From Litoreibacter arenae DSM 19593 (GTDB lineage Bacteria; Pseudomonadota; Alphaproteobacteria; Rhodobacterales; Rhodobacteraceae), in NCBI RefSeq assembly GCF_000442275.2, contig NZ_KE557306.1, positions 723,599 to 787,598 of the forward strand: a stretch of 64,000 nt of DNA. The letters run 5' to 3'. This document shows, in pieces, positions 18,326-26,554 of this stretch. The notes beneath the pieces were generated by a model. The model made no database searches, was not told where the DNA came from, and saw nothing but the letters and a program-made list of their open reading frames with translations. Position numbers and translations under genes: made by a program. Each line of letters starts with the position of its first letter. Positions within the stretch are counted from its first letter, which is position 1.

Positions 18326-19536
18326 ATGTGCCTGCTTTGCGGTTTCCTGAGTTCGAGGGGGAATGGGAGGAAGCTGAGTTTGGTGAAGTAGTTAGCTTCT
18401 CTAGCGGTGGCACACCTTCAAAAGGCGTTGACGCCTATTGGGGTGGTGACATTCCTTGGATTAGTGCGACGTCGATGCATGATGATCGCATCACTACTTC
18501 CGAGCGAACTGTAACGGATTTGGGGGCCGAGCACGGCACGCGTAAGGCAGAGAAAAACACAGTCTTGCTGCTTGTGCGCGGGAGTATGCTCTACAATCGC
18601 ATTCCCGCAGGTATTTGCGATAGGCTTGTTACCTTCAATCAAGACGTAAAGGCTTTGATACTGAAGCAGAACGAGACTCCTGAGTTTGTCCTCGCATATA
18701 TTCGAGCCAAAGAAGACAAGCTTCTTTCTATGGTAACTGGGACGGGAATAGGTGCGGGCAAACTCGATACAGATGAGTTAAAGTCCCTTGTCTTTTGTCG
18801 CGCCTCCCTCCCCGAACAAAAGAAAATCGCGGCGTTTCTGGGGGTGGTGGATGCCAAGATCGCGGCGCTGCGGGCGCGGCTGGCGGGGCTGGAGCGCTAT
18901 AAACGCGGGCTGATGCAGGCGCTGTTCAGCCAAACCCTGCGCTTCACCAAACCAGACGGCACCCACTTCCCCGATTGTGAAGAGAAGCGGTTGGGGGAGG
19001 TGTTTGAGCTAGTGACGACCGCAATAATGCCAAACCAACACAGTGAAACTTTTCAATACTACAGTTTGCCCGCATTTGACGCGTTTGGTGCAAGCATCGA
19101 AATTCAAGGGTCTGAAATTGAGAGCAATAAATATGAAGTCTCTGATAACATGCTTCTCGTTTCAAAACTGAACCCTCGAAAGCCTAGGGTGATGAAAACC
19201 ATCGAATCTGAGTTGCGTTCCTGTTGTTCAACGGAGTTTATGGCTTATGCGGCGCGGGATCTGGACAGGACAAATTTAAACTATTTCTTCCAATTCTTCC
19301 GAAGCGAGAATTTCGTCAGGAAGCTCAAAAGATCAGCAACAGGGTCCACAAATAGTCACGTACGAGTGACGCCAGATGAGACTTTGAGGTGGAAGATTTC
19401 CTTACCCCACCCCGACGAACAGTCCAAAATCGCCGAGGCGCTCCACGCCATGGACGCCAAGATTGCCGCCGTCACTGACCAGCTTGACCAGATGCAGGAT
19501 TTCAAAAAAGGTCTGCTCCAGCAGATGTTTGTTTAA
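18322..19536 (+). CDS. hsdS: Type I restriction-modification specificity subunit HsdS
   Basis: 404 aa starting with GTG at 18322 inside the hsdM stop. It shows the usual layout: target-recognition domain 1 (about 5-155), central conserved helix (LPEQKKIAAFLGVVDAKIAALR, about 162-190), target-recognition domain 2 (about 210-355) and a C-terminal conserved helix (DEQSKIAEALHAMDAKIAAV). The two recognition domains are noticeably more AT-rich than the conserved helices, as expected for exchanged parts. It sets the bipartite DNA target; the target cannot be read from sequence by eye. Confidence 0.93.
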   Translation: MNVPALRFPEFEGEWEEAEFGEVVSFSSGGTPSKGVDAYWGGDIPWISATSMHDDRITTSERTVTDLGAEHGTRKAEKNTVLLLVRGSMLYNRIPAGICDRLVTFNQDVKALILKQNETPEFVLAYIRAKEDKLLSMVTGTGIGAGKLDTDELKSLVFCRASLPEQKKIAAFLGVVDAKIAALRARLAGLERYKRGLMQALFSQTLRFTKPDGTHFPDCEEKRLGEVFELVTTAIMPNQHSETFQYYSLPAFDAFGASIEIQGSEIESNKYEVSDNMLLVSKLNPRKPRVMKTIESELRSCCSTEFMAYAARDLDRTNLNYFFQFFRSENFVRKLKRSATGSTNSHVRVTPDETLRWKISLPHPDEQSKIAEALHAMDAKIAAVTDQLDQMQDFKKGLLQQMFV

Positions 19537-19551
19537 CCCGTTAGGACCGCC

Positions 19552-22422
19552 ATGGCCGAGTATCAATCCGAAGCGCAACTTGAAGACGGGCTTGTCAAAC
19601 GGCTCACCAGCCTTGGCTATGCGCCTGTCACGCTGCTCGATATGGACGCCATGCGCGCCAACCTGCGGGCGCAGTTGGGCAAGCACAACGGCGTGACCCT
19701 GTCGGATGCGGAGTTTGCAAAAGTCCTCAACCACCTCGACAAGGGAAATGTGTTCGAGAAGGCCAAGACCCTGCGGGGCCGGATGCAGCTGACGCGTGAT
19801 GATGGCACTCCGCTGTACCTGCAATTCCTCAACACCCAAGAGTGGTGCCAGAACCAATATCAGGTCACCACCCAAGTGACGGTGACCGGCCACCACAAAA
19901 CCCGCTTTGACGTGACCTTGCTGATCAACGGCCTGCCCTTGGTGCAGATCGAGCTAAAGCGGCGCGGGGTGGAGCTGAAGGAAGCATTCAACCAGATCAA
20001 CCGCTACCAACGCCACAGCTATTGGTCCGAGAGCGGATTGTTCCAATACGTGCAGCTGTTCGTGATCTCGAACGGGGTGAACACCAAGTATTACGCCAAC
20101 AACCGCAACCAAGATTTCAAACAGACGTTTTTCTGGGCCAAGGAGGACAACGAGCTGGTGACGCAGCTGGACGCGTTTGCGGATGCGTTTCTAGAGAAAT
20201 GCCACGTCAGCAAGATGATCAGCAAATACATCGTGCTGCACGAAAGCGACAAAATCCTGATGGCCCTACGCCCGTATCAATACTACGCGGTGGAGGCGAT
20301 TGACGCGCGGGTAAAGAACGGCCGCAAGAACGGTTATATTTGGCACACGACGGGGTCGGGCAAGACGCTGACATCGTTTAAGGCCGCGCAGGTGCTGATC
20401 GAGAACCCCAAGGTGCACAAAGTTGTGTTCGTCGTGGACCGCGCCGATCTGGATTACCAGACGACCAAGGAGTTCAACTTCTTCTCCGACGGCTCTGTGG
20501 ATGGCACAGACAACACTAAGGCGCTGGTGGGGCAACTGGGCGGCGATACCAAGCTGATCGTCACCACGATCCAGAAGCTGAACACCGCGATATCGCGCGA
20601 CCGCTATGAGGGGCCGTTGCAGGCGGTGAAGGATCAGCGGGTGGTCTTCATCTTCGACGAATGCCATCGCTCTCAGTTTGGCGACACGCACAAGCGGATC
20701 GTGCAGTTCTTCAGCAAGGCGCAGATGTTCGGATTCACCGGCACGCCGATTTTTGCGGATAACGCGGTGGGCAAGAGGACCACGAAAGACCTGTTTGCTG
20801 AGTGTTTGCATAAGTATGTGATCACCGATGCGATTGCGGATGAGAACGTGCTGCGGTTCTCGGTCGAGTATTGGGGCAAGTTGAAGCGCAAGGACGGCAG
20901 TCTGATCGACGAGGATGTACCCGCGATCAATGTACGCGAGTTCTTTGACAGTCCTGAGCGGATCGACGGCGTGGTTGACTGGATCATCCAGAACCACGAC
21001 CGCAAGACGCATAATAAGCAGTTCAGCGCGATGTTGTGCGTGAGTTCTGTGGATGCGTTGATTGCCTATTATGAGGCGTTCCGGCGCAAGAAGGGGGCAG
21101 GGGAGCACCACCTGCGGGTTGCGACGATCTTTACCTACGGGCCGAACGAGGCCGATCCTGACGCTGATGGCCTGATCGGTGACCCCGATTTGAACGTGGC
21201 TGATATGCCCGTGGATGTGCATAAGCGCGACCGGCTGGAATCGTTCGTGGCGGATTACAACGCGATGTATCAGACCAAGGAGACGGTCAAAGATAGCGCT
21301 GGGTTCTACACCTATTACAATCACTTGAGTAAGCGACTGAAGGACCGTGACCGCAAGGACGCCTTGGATAAGGATCGGCTGGATATTCTGTTGGTGGTCA
21401 ATATGTTCCTGACCGGCTTTGACGCGAAGAAGCTGAACACGCTCTACGTGGACAAGAACTTAAAGTACCACGGATTGATCCAAGCGTTTTCTAGAACCAA
21501 CCGCATATTGGGGCAGGTGAAGTCGCAGGGGAACATTGTCTGTTTCCGTAATCTCAAGCCAAACACGGATCAAGCGATCACACTGTTCTCGAACAAGGAC
21601 GCGATTGAGACGATCTTGATGGCTCCCTATGGAGATTACCTCGACCAGTTCAACGAGGCGATAGAGGTATTGCGGAAAATTGCTCCTGATCCCGATAGCG
21701 TGAATGATTTGAAATCCGAGGAGGATCAGCTTGCTTTTGTTCAGGCCTTCCGCGACCTGATCCGCCTGCGCAACGTTTTGACCAGCTTTGCCGAGTACGA
21801 TGCGGACGATCTGGATTTAGAAGCGCAAATCTTCGAAGACTATAAGAGCAAGTATCTGGATATTCACGACAAGACCAAGGCCGACAAACCTGACAGCGAT
21901 GCCGTGTCCATCATTGACGAGGTGGACTTTGAGCTGGAGCTGATCCAACGAGACGAAATCAATGTGGCGTATATCTTGGCTCTACTGGCTGAGGCATTTG
22001 CGGATCAGGACAGCCTCGATCCAAAAGTCAGAGATGCTTCCAAGGCGAAACGGAAAATGGTTTATGATTTGCTGGGCTCTGAACGGCACCTACGCAGCAA
22101 GCGAGAACTGATCGAGAAGTTTATCGAGGAACATATGCCTAATATGCCCAAGGGTCAGACCGTCGAGGATGCCTTTAGCGGTTTTTGGGATGAAGAGAAG
22201 TCGAACGCGATTGCCGAAATTTGCGAGGCGGAGAACCTTGACCCGTCAGCGTTCAAGGCGATGATTGAGCAATACCATTTTTCGGGAAAGAAGCCGCTTC
22301 AAGGCGCAATTGTGGAGGCACTGAGCGAGAAGCCCAAAATCCTCGAGCGTAAAAGTGTGGTCGAACGGATCGCGGCGAAACTCTTGCGGCTGGTTACTAC
22401 ATTCGATGAAGGGCTAGGATAG
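19552..22422 (+). CDS. hsdR: Type I restriction-modification endonuclease/translocase HsdR
   Basis: 956 aa. N-terminal PD-(D/E)xK nuclease with D120, E134 and K136 (the spacing of the EcoR124I residues D151/E165/K167). Superfamily 2 motor: Walker A TTGSGKT at about 266-272 and DECH box at 369-372 (IFDECHRSQFGD), then FTGTPIF and TGFDAKKLNTLYVDKNL in the second RecA domain. It translocates DNA and cuts unmodified DNA when bound to M2S. The reading frame is intact, so the system looks functional. It starts 16 bases after hsdS. No anti-restriction or PrrC-like gene is nested in the locus. Confidence 0.95.
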   Translation: MAEYQSEAQLEDGLVKRLTSLGYAPVTLLDMDAMRANLRAQLGKHNGVTLSDAEFAKVLNHLDKGNVFEKAKTLRGRMQLTRDDGTPLYLQFLNTQEWCQNQYQVTTQVTVTGHHKTRFDVTLLINGLPLVQIELKRRGVELKEAFNQINRYQRHSYWSESGLFQYVQLFVISNGVNTKYYANNRNQDFKQTFFWAKEDNELVTQLDAFADAFLEKCHVSKMISKYIVLHESDKILMALRPYQYYAVEAIDARVKNGRKNGYIWHTTGSGKTLTSFKAAQVLIENPKVHKVVFVVDRADLDYQTTKEFNFFSDGSVDGTDNTKALVGQLGGDTKLIVTTIQKLNTAISRDRYEGPLQAVKDQRVVFIFDECHRSQFGDTHKRIVQFFSKAQMFGFTGTPIFADNAVGKRTTKDLFAECLHKYVITDAIADENVLRFSVEYWGKLKRKDGSLIDEDVPAINVREFFDSPERIDGVVDWIIQNHDRKTHNKQFSAMLCVSSVDALIAYYEAFRRKKGAGEHHLRVATIFTYGPNEADPDADGLIGDPDLNVADMPVDVHKRDRLESFVADYNAMYQTKETVKDSAGFYTYYNHLSKRLKDRDRKDALDKDRLDILLVVNMFLTGFDAKKLNTLYVDKNLKYHGLIQAFSRTNRILGQVKSQGNIVCFRNLKPNTDQAITLFSNKDAIETILMAPYGDYLDQFNEAIEVLRKIAPDPDSVNDLKSEEDQLAFVQAFRDLIRLRNVLTSFAEYDADDLDLEAQIFEDYKSKYLDIHDKTKADKPDSDAVSIIDEVDFELELIQRDEINVAYILALLAEAFADQDSLDPKVRDASKAKRKMVYDLLGSERHLRSKRELIEKFIEEHMPNMPKGQTVEDAFSGFWDEEKSNAIAEICEAENLDPSAFKAMIEQYHFSGKKPLQGAIVEALSEKPKILERKSVVERIAAKLLRLVTTFDEGLG

Positions 22423-22767
22423 CTATAGGCTCGTCGAAGGCGGTGGACTTAGAAAACAACCAGAAGAAGCTGTTCATTGAGTGGCGTCACAATGTCTGCT
22501 TTGCGGACAATGCCGTCATTCGTTTTTCGTTCTTTGCTGACGCAGCATTTGTTCGCAGTCGCAGCATGCAAATCTCTGCGTCGCGACATAAGTCGCCGAA
22601 CCGGTCGTTCGCAAGCGCTTTTCTGGCCGTCACCGGAACCGCACTTTCGCTGCGTCCAAGTTGGGCAACCGAGACGCGGGACGAAGCGGACCTTTGCAGG
22701 CGCAGCCAATGCTGCCGCAGAATTTCCTTGCATGCGCAGCACGGTCACCGATGCGATGCCGCTGATG
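22423..22767. repeat. Gene-free stretch holding a short dispersed repeat
   Basis: 345 bases between hsdR and the TetR gene with open frames on both strands but no RBS or recognisable protein. The block 22637-22658 is the reverse complement of 35459-35480 with one mismatch (TGGAYGCAGCGAAAGTGCGG core), and 22534-22560 matches the reverse complement of about 35383-35409. The piece around 22598-22616 (AACCGGTCGTTCGCAAGCG) resembles 35766-35784. I read this as a copy of a non-coding repeat family of the island, in reverse orientation to the copy near the right end. Confidence 0.6.
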
Positions 22768-23316
22768 TTACCGAAGCGGTCGTTCACTCGTAGGACAACT
22801 TAGTGCTGCATCCATCATGTGCGAAAGCTGGGCACGATACGCAGCTGATCCGCGTTCCGCGATACCGGGCAGCTTTAAAGTCGTTTCAGCGAGTGTCGTC
22901 GCCATCAGAACAGATAGAAAATACGCAGCTTGGGTTGGACTGCCGACAATGCGTTCCAGCGGCCGTTGCATGTGCTCGTATTGGCCGGCACGCACAATTT
23001 CACCAACCTCCGGATCGCTCGCGTTCATGATGATCAGCCAGAGAACGGTCGGCACGTTCTCCTCAGGTTTGAAATTTTCAATGAACGTGAGGATGTTCTC
23101 TTTCAAAACAGCAATATCGTTTGTCTCAAAAACAGGTAGATCAAACGCGCCTTCGAGCGTCGCCTCAAACAAACCGCGCTTGGATCCGAAGTGACGTTTC
23201 ACCATTGAGGCGTCAACGTCCGCCGCACGGCAAACCTCGCGCAGCGACACAGCAGAATAGCCGCGGACCCACATGAGACAGCGGGCATGGTGAAGGAGGC
23301 GTTCTTCGGTTTTCAT
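22768..23316 (-). CDS. TetR/AcrR-family transcriptional regulator
   Basis: 182 aa. The N-terminal HTH (LLHHARCLMWVRGYSAVSLREVCRAADVDASMVKRHFGSKRGLF, about 7-50) is canonical for the family. The C-terminal ligand-binding domain is all-helical. It is transcribed away from the FAH/metallo-hydrolase pair, and the intervening region carries two copies of a palindrome, so it most likely represses that operon and itself. The inducing ligand is unknown; the controlled hydrolases suggest a small carboxylic or lactone-like compound. Confidence 0.9.
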   Translation of the reverse strand: MKTEERLLHHARCLMWVRGYSAVSLREVCRAADVDASMVKRHFGSKRGLFEATLEGAFDLPVFETNDIAVLKENILTFIENFKPEENVPTVLWLIIMNASDPEVGEIVRAGQYEHMQRPLERIVGSPTQAAYFLSVLMATTLAETTLKLPGIAERGSAAYRAQLSHMMDAALSCPTSERPLR

Positions 23317-23344
23317 ACCATATTTCTATAGACGATCGGGGATT

Positions 23345-23408
23345 TGCCAACAAGTGTTGACATTTCTGGGCAAGCTGTTGCATTAAATGACAACAAATGT
23401 TGTCATTT
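23345..23408. promoter_or_regulatory. Paired TetR operators between divergent genes
   Basis: A perfect palindrome with 11-bp arms and a two-base centre occupies 23385-23408; its core is TGACAACAAATGTTGTCA (23388-23405). A second copy TGCCAACAAGTGTTGACA at 23345-23362 matches 15 of 18 positions. Their centres are 43 bp apart, about four helical turns, so two dimers would bind the same DNA face. They lie between the TetR gene start (23316) and the FAH gene start (23422), the expected place for autoregulation and repression of the divergent operon. Confidence 0.75.
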
Positions 23409-23421
23409 TTGGATTTTGAGG

Positions 23422-24444
23422 ATGAAACTTACCACATTCACGCACAACGACCGGACGCATTTCGGATTTGCGATAGACGACCGCGTCGTTCCATTTTCCG
23501 CATTTGACGCAGACACATCCGCACTCCGCTCGGTGGACAACTATCTTGATGATCTGGACGCGGCGTTTCCGGCAGCACAGGCCATTGCCGCGCGCGTTGC
23601 AAATGATCCGGCGTTGCTTGTTGAGGGCAAAACTGCCTTTGCGATCACTGACGTGACGCTGGAATTGCCGCTCAAGCCGGTGATGTTCTACGATATGCTG
23701 ACCTCGCCCACGCATGTCTATCTGTCGGCCAAGACAATGCTGAAATACGAGATGAACGCGGTTCTTCGGGCGACTGTCATGCCGCTCTTGTTGCGCAAAC
23801 AAAAGAAAGCAAGCGAAGACCTTTCGCAGCCGGAGGTGCCGGAATACTACAAAGGCAACGTGGCCAGTTTTACAGGCACCGGGTCGCCATTGGTCTGGCC
23901 GCACTATACGTCTTTCCTAGATGTCGAACCTGAGCTGGCTTTCGTCACTGGTAATTCGACTGGCAGCAAGGTGGCAGGCTATCTGATCATCAATGATTGT
24001 TCCGCCCGCGATATTCAGATGCCCGAAATAGGTGGGACGCGCCTTGGTCCGCAGCGGTCCAAGGATTTCCAGAACGTGATGAGCCCATTCATCGTCACGC
24101 CCGACGAAAAAGACCCCTTCGACTGCAAGGTCGATGTGCGGATCGGGGACAGGCACCATTGGACCGGTCGTTCTGACAAATACGCCTTACCCCCGCATGA
24201 GGCCGTCGCCTTTATGGAAAAGACCGCGCGTTTGCAGCCTGGCACATTAATCGCGCTTGGCACGATCCCACGCTGCAACTGCCTGGATAATGACATCTGG
24301 GTGCAGCCTGGCGACAAAATTCGCGTCGAATTTGAAGGCATCGGCATCATGGAAAACACGGTCGCCGCACCTGAATATCTGGACCGCGCCCAAGCCACCC
24401 GCTGGGGTGAACGCGCCGACCTCAAGCAATACTATAAGGGTTAG
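23422..24444 (+). CDS. Fumarylacetoacetate-hydrolase-family protein
   Basis: 340 aa starting at 23422 (MKLTTFTHNDRTHFG). The upstream in-frame start at 23344 is rejected because it would place the operator palindromes inside the coding region. The metal-binding pattern of the FAH family is visible (SFLDVEPELAFV with the ExE pair, then NDCSARDIQ), plus TGTGSPLVWP before it and a C-terminal GDKIRVEFEGIGIMEN. Family members cleave or hydrate beta-diketo acids or 2-oxo acids using Mg2+ or Ca2+. The substrate is not known. It is followed after three bases by a metallo-hydrolase gene. Confidence 0.85.
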   Translation: MKLTTFTHNDRTHFGFAIDDRVVPFSAFDADTSALRSVDNYLDDLDAAFPAAQAIAARVANDPALLVEGKTAFAITDVTLELPLKPVMFYDMLTSPTHVYLSAKTMLKYEMNAVLRATVMPLLLRKQKKASEDLSQPEVPEYYKGNVASFTGTGSPLVWPHYTSFLDVEPELAFVTGNSTGSKVAGYLIINDCSARDIQMPEIGGTRLGPQRSKDFQNVMSPFIVTPDEKDPFDCKVDVRIGDRHHWTGRSDKYALPPHEAVAFMEKTARLQPGTLIALGTIPRCNCLDNDIWVQPGDKIRVEFEGIGIMENTVAAPEYLDRAQATRWGERADLKQYYKG

Positions 24445-24447
24445 ACC

Positions 24448-25566
24448 ATGACAAAACTGTTGAACTGGAAAAGAGACCGCACACCACTGCATGGCGAAAA
24501 AAGTCTGTTTGGTGACCCTGCAAAGTTCCAACGGGGGCTCTATGAAATAACCGAAGGTGTTTATGCGTGGATGCAGCCCAACGGGTCATGGGGCGAAAGC
24601 AATGCTGCGATGATTTCCTCAGGTGGGGAAAGCCTTGTGTTTGACTCGCTGTTCGACCTCAAGCTGACGGCTAACATGCTTAGGCATATGGAACCGATTA
24701 CCAAAAATGCACCAATTCGGATGCTGGTGAACAGTCATTCCAATGGCGATCACACCTATGGCAATGAGCTGTTCAAGGACGCGACGATCCTTGCGTCTGA
24801 AAAGGCTGCCGAAGAAATGCCAAGTGAACCTGCCTCGGCGGCCACTCTGCTGCCCGTCATGGGTAAAGCGATTTCATGTTGTGGGTTGGGTGGGATGCCG
24901 ATGTGGCCCCTGCGCAATATGCATAGGGTTGGTAAGTATTTTCAGAACATGATGCTTCCCTATCACCACAAAGGCATCACGCTGACCCTTCCTACGGAAA
25001 CCTTCACGGGTCATTACAAAGGCCAGATCGGGTCTATCCCGTTTGAATTGATCGAGGTCGGGCCAGCGCATACTGATGGTGACATCATGCTGTATCTGCC
25101 CGATCAGAAGGTTCTGTTTGCGGGCGATATCCTGTTTGTCGAAGGGCTGCCTGCCGCGTGGAACCCCGGCCTGCCACATTGGCCCAAAGTGCTTGAACAA
25201 ATCCAAGCCATGGATATCGAAACCATTATTCCCGGTCACGGTCCGATCATCACCAAAGATGGTGTAGATGATGTCAAAAGCTTCTTTGATGTGCTTCTGA
25301 GTAAGACAGAAGACCTGTATAAGAACGGCATGAAGCCCACGGCGATTGCGCGGCATCTGCTGTTAGAAGACCGCGATTTCAAACCCTACCTTTTGTGGGA
25401 TTGCCCCGAGCGCACGGTTATGGCGACCAACACTTATACGCGCGTCCTTGATGGGAACACCAAGCACTATTCAGGTGGCGACAAGGTAAAGGTTCTCTAT
25501 GGCACGGCCAGCCTTGCCTATGATCTGCCGCAAGCGGAGCCAAAGCTATTGCACGTCCTCAGATAG
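24448..25566 (+). CDS. Metallo-beta-lactamase-fold hydrolase
   Basis: 372 aa. The metal motif reads HSNGDH (97-102) in the context NSHSNGDHTYGNE, so the usual HxHxDH has Asn at the second His position, as in a known MBL subgroup with a HxNGDH motif. Further ligands appear as GPAHTDGD, FAGDILF and PGHGP. The enzyme probably hydrolyses an ester, lactone or thioester. It forms a two-gene operon with the FAH-family gene, presumably acting on the same compound. Its 3' end converges on the lipoprotein hydrolase gene with 16 bases between the stops. Confidence 0.83.
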   Translation: MTKLLNWKRDRTPLHGEKSLFGDPAKFQRGLYEITEGVYAWMQPNGSWGESNAAMISSGGESLVFDSLFDLKLTANMLRHMEPITKNAPIRMLVNSHSNGDHTYGNELFKDATILASEKAAEEMPSEPASAATLLPVMGKAISCCGLGGMPMWPLRNMHRVGKYFQNMMLPYHHKGITLTLPTETFTGHYKGQIGSIPFELIEVGPAHTDGDIMLYLPDQKVLFAGDILFVEGLPAAWNPGLPHWPKVLEQIQAMDIETIIPGHGPIITKDGVDDVKSFFDVLLSKTEDLYKNGMKPTAIARHLLLEDRDFKPYLLWDCPERTVMATNTYTRVLDGNTKHYSGGDKVKVLYGTASLAYDLPQAEPKLLHVLR

Positions 25567-25582
25567 GCTCAGCCGCCGGGTT

Positions 25583-26554
25583 TTATTCAAGCGGTTGAAG
25601 CGCACTGAGAAACCCCAGAAGCGTTGGTGAAGATGCCAGCAAGAAGTGACCGCCGACGTCGCCATCATCGATTTCTGACAGGTCGACAACGCGGTAACCG
25701 TCCTGTTCCAACTGGTCGGTGTCAAAATCACGACCCAACCGGTTTTGATTGCCTGTAATCCGCCCTGATAGCGCCAATGCCCGGTCGCCTTGATTAACGG
25801 CGATAAAAATCTGGTCCGTGGGATAGGCGACTTGGGCCATTTGATCCGTGAATAGATCACCGTCCAAATCAGGTGCGACCAATAAGACCCGATTGACATT
25901 GGAAAGCGCCGCAGCCTCGCGGCGTTTGGAAAGCTGGATCAACGCCTCGACCGCAACGAGGCTACCCATGGAATGGGCTGCAAGCGTAACCCCGTTGTCA
26001 TTACTGGTTGCAAGCAAAACCAATAGATCGGCCAGATCATCACGTGCGATCAAGGCGCTGTCCCTGTCATAAACGTAGCCGCCCGAACTACCGCGTGACG
26101 CCCATGAGACGTGGACCGGTGTAATGTCACGATCCAGATCGTTCAGGATTTGTGCGAAGCGGAATGTGCTTTCAGCAAAGGTGTTGTTGTAGCCATGGAC
26201 GAAGACAACGGTTGGTCGCCCTTCGGTGCTGACGGCGCGTTTCAGCGCCCGCGCATCAGCGTATCGCATCACACCTGCATTGTAGAAATGACGCGCCGGG
26301 TCTGGGACGCCATCTGTTGTCTCGACCTGCCCGGGTTGGTGAATTGGCGGGATACCGATATTGATTTCGCCAAATGTCGGTGTTGCAGCGCGATCTTCTC
26401 CAAATAAGCGGTCATCGGCGACAGCGGCACGCGTCGTCATGAAATACATACTTTGCAAATTGCTTTGCGCAGGCGGCGCAACGTTCGTGAGAGTTGGACC
26501 CGCGCTGCATCCAACGAGGCCAAGCAAAACGATAGACAGTGCGCGTATCTTCAT
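25583..26554 (-). CDS. Alpha/beta-hydrolase lipoprotein (DUF900 type)
   Basis: 323 aa. Lipoprotein signal with lipobox LVGC (acylated Cys about 16). An alpha/beta-hydrolase domain follows: VFVHGYNN oxyanion strand, nucleophile elbow AHSMGS, and a late GGHF histidine. DUF900-type proteins are predicted envelope esterases of unknown substrate. Its ATG overlaps the stop of the RND permease (ATGA), so it is the last gene of the efflux operon. A role in processing an exported ester is plausible but unsupported. Confidence 0.82.
   Translation of the reverse strand: MKIRALSIVLLGLVGCSAGPTLTNVAPPAQSNLQSMYFMTTRAAVADDRLFGEDRAATPTFGEINIGIPPIHQPGQVETTDGVPDPARHFYNAGVMRYADARALKRAVSTEGRPTVVFVHGYNNTFAESTFRFAQILNDLDRDITPVHVSWASRGSSGGYVYDRDSALIARDDLADLLVLLATSNDNGVTLAAHSMGSLVAVEALIQLSKRREAAALSNVNRVLLVAPDLDGDLFTDQMAQVAYPTDQIFIAVNQGDRALALSGRITGNQNRLGRDFDTDQLEQDGYRVVDLSEIDDGDVGGHFLLASSPTLLGFLSALQPLE

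Noticed and set aside
18322-19536. Phase-variable HsdS switched by the adjacent recombinase
   Set aside because: There is only one hsdS and no inverted partial copy or inverted repeats around its recognition domains.
22443-22803. Short open frames between hsdR and the TetR gene
   Set aside because: Frames on both strands overlap, none has an RBS, and the DNA matches non-coding repeat copies elsewhere in the island.
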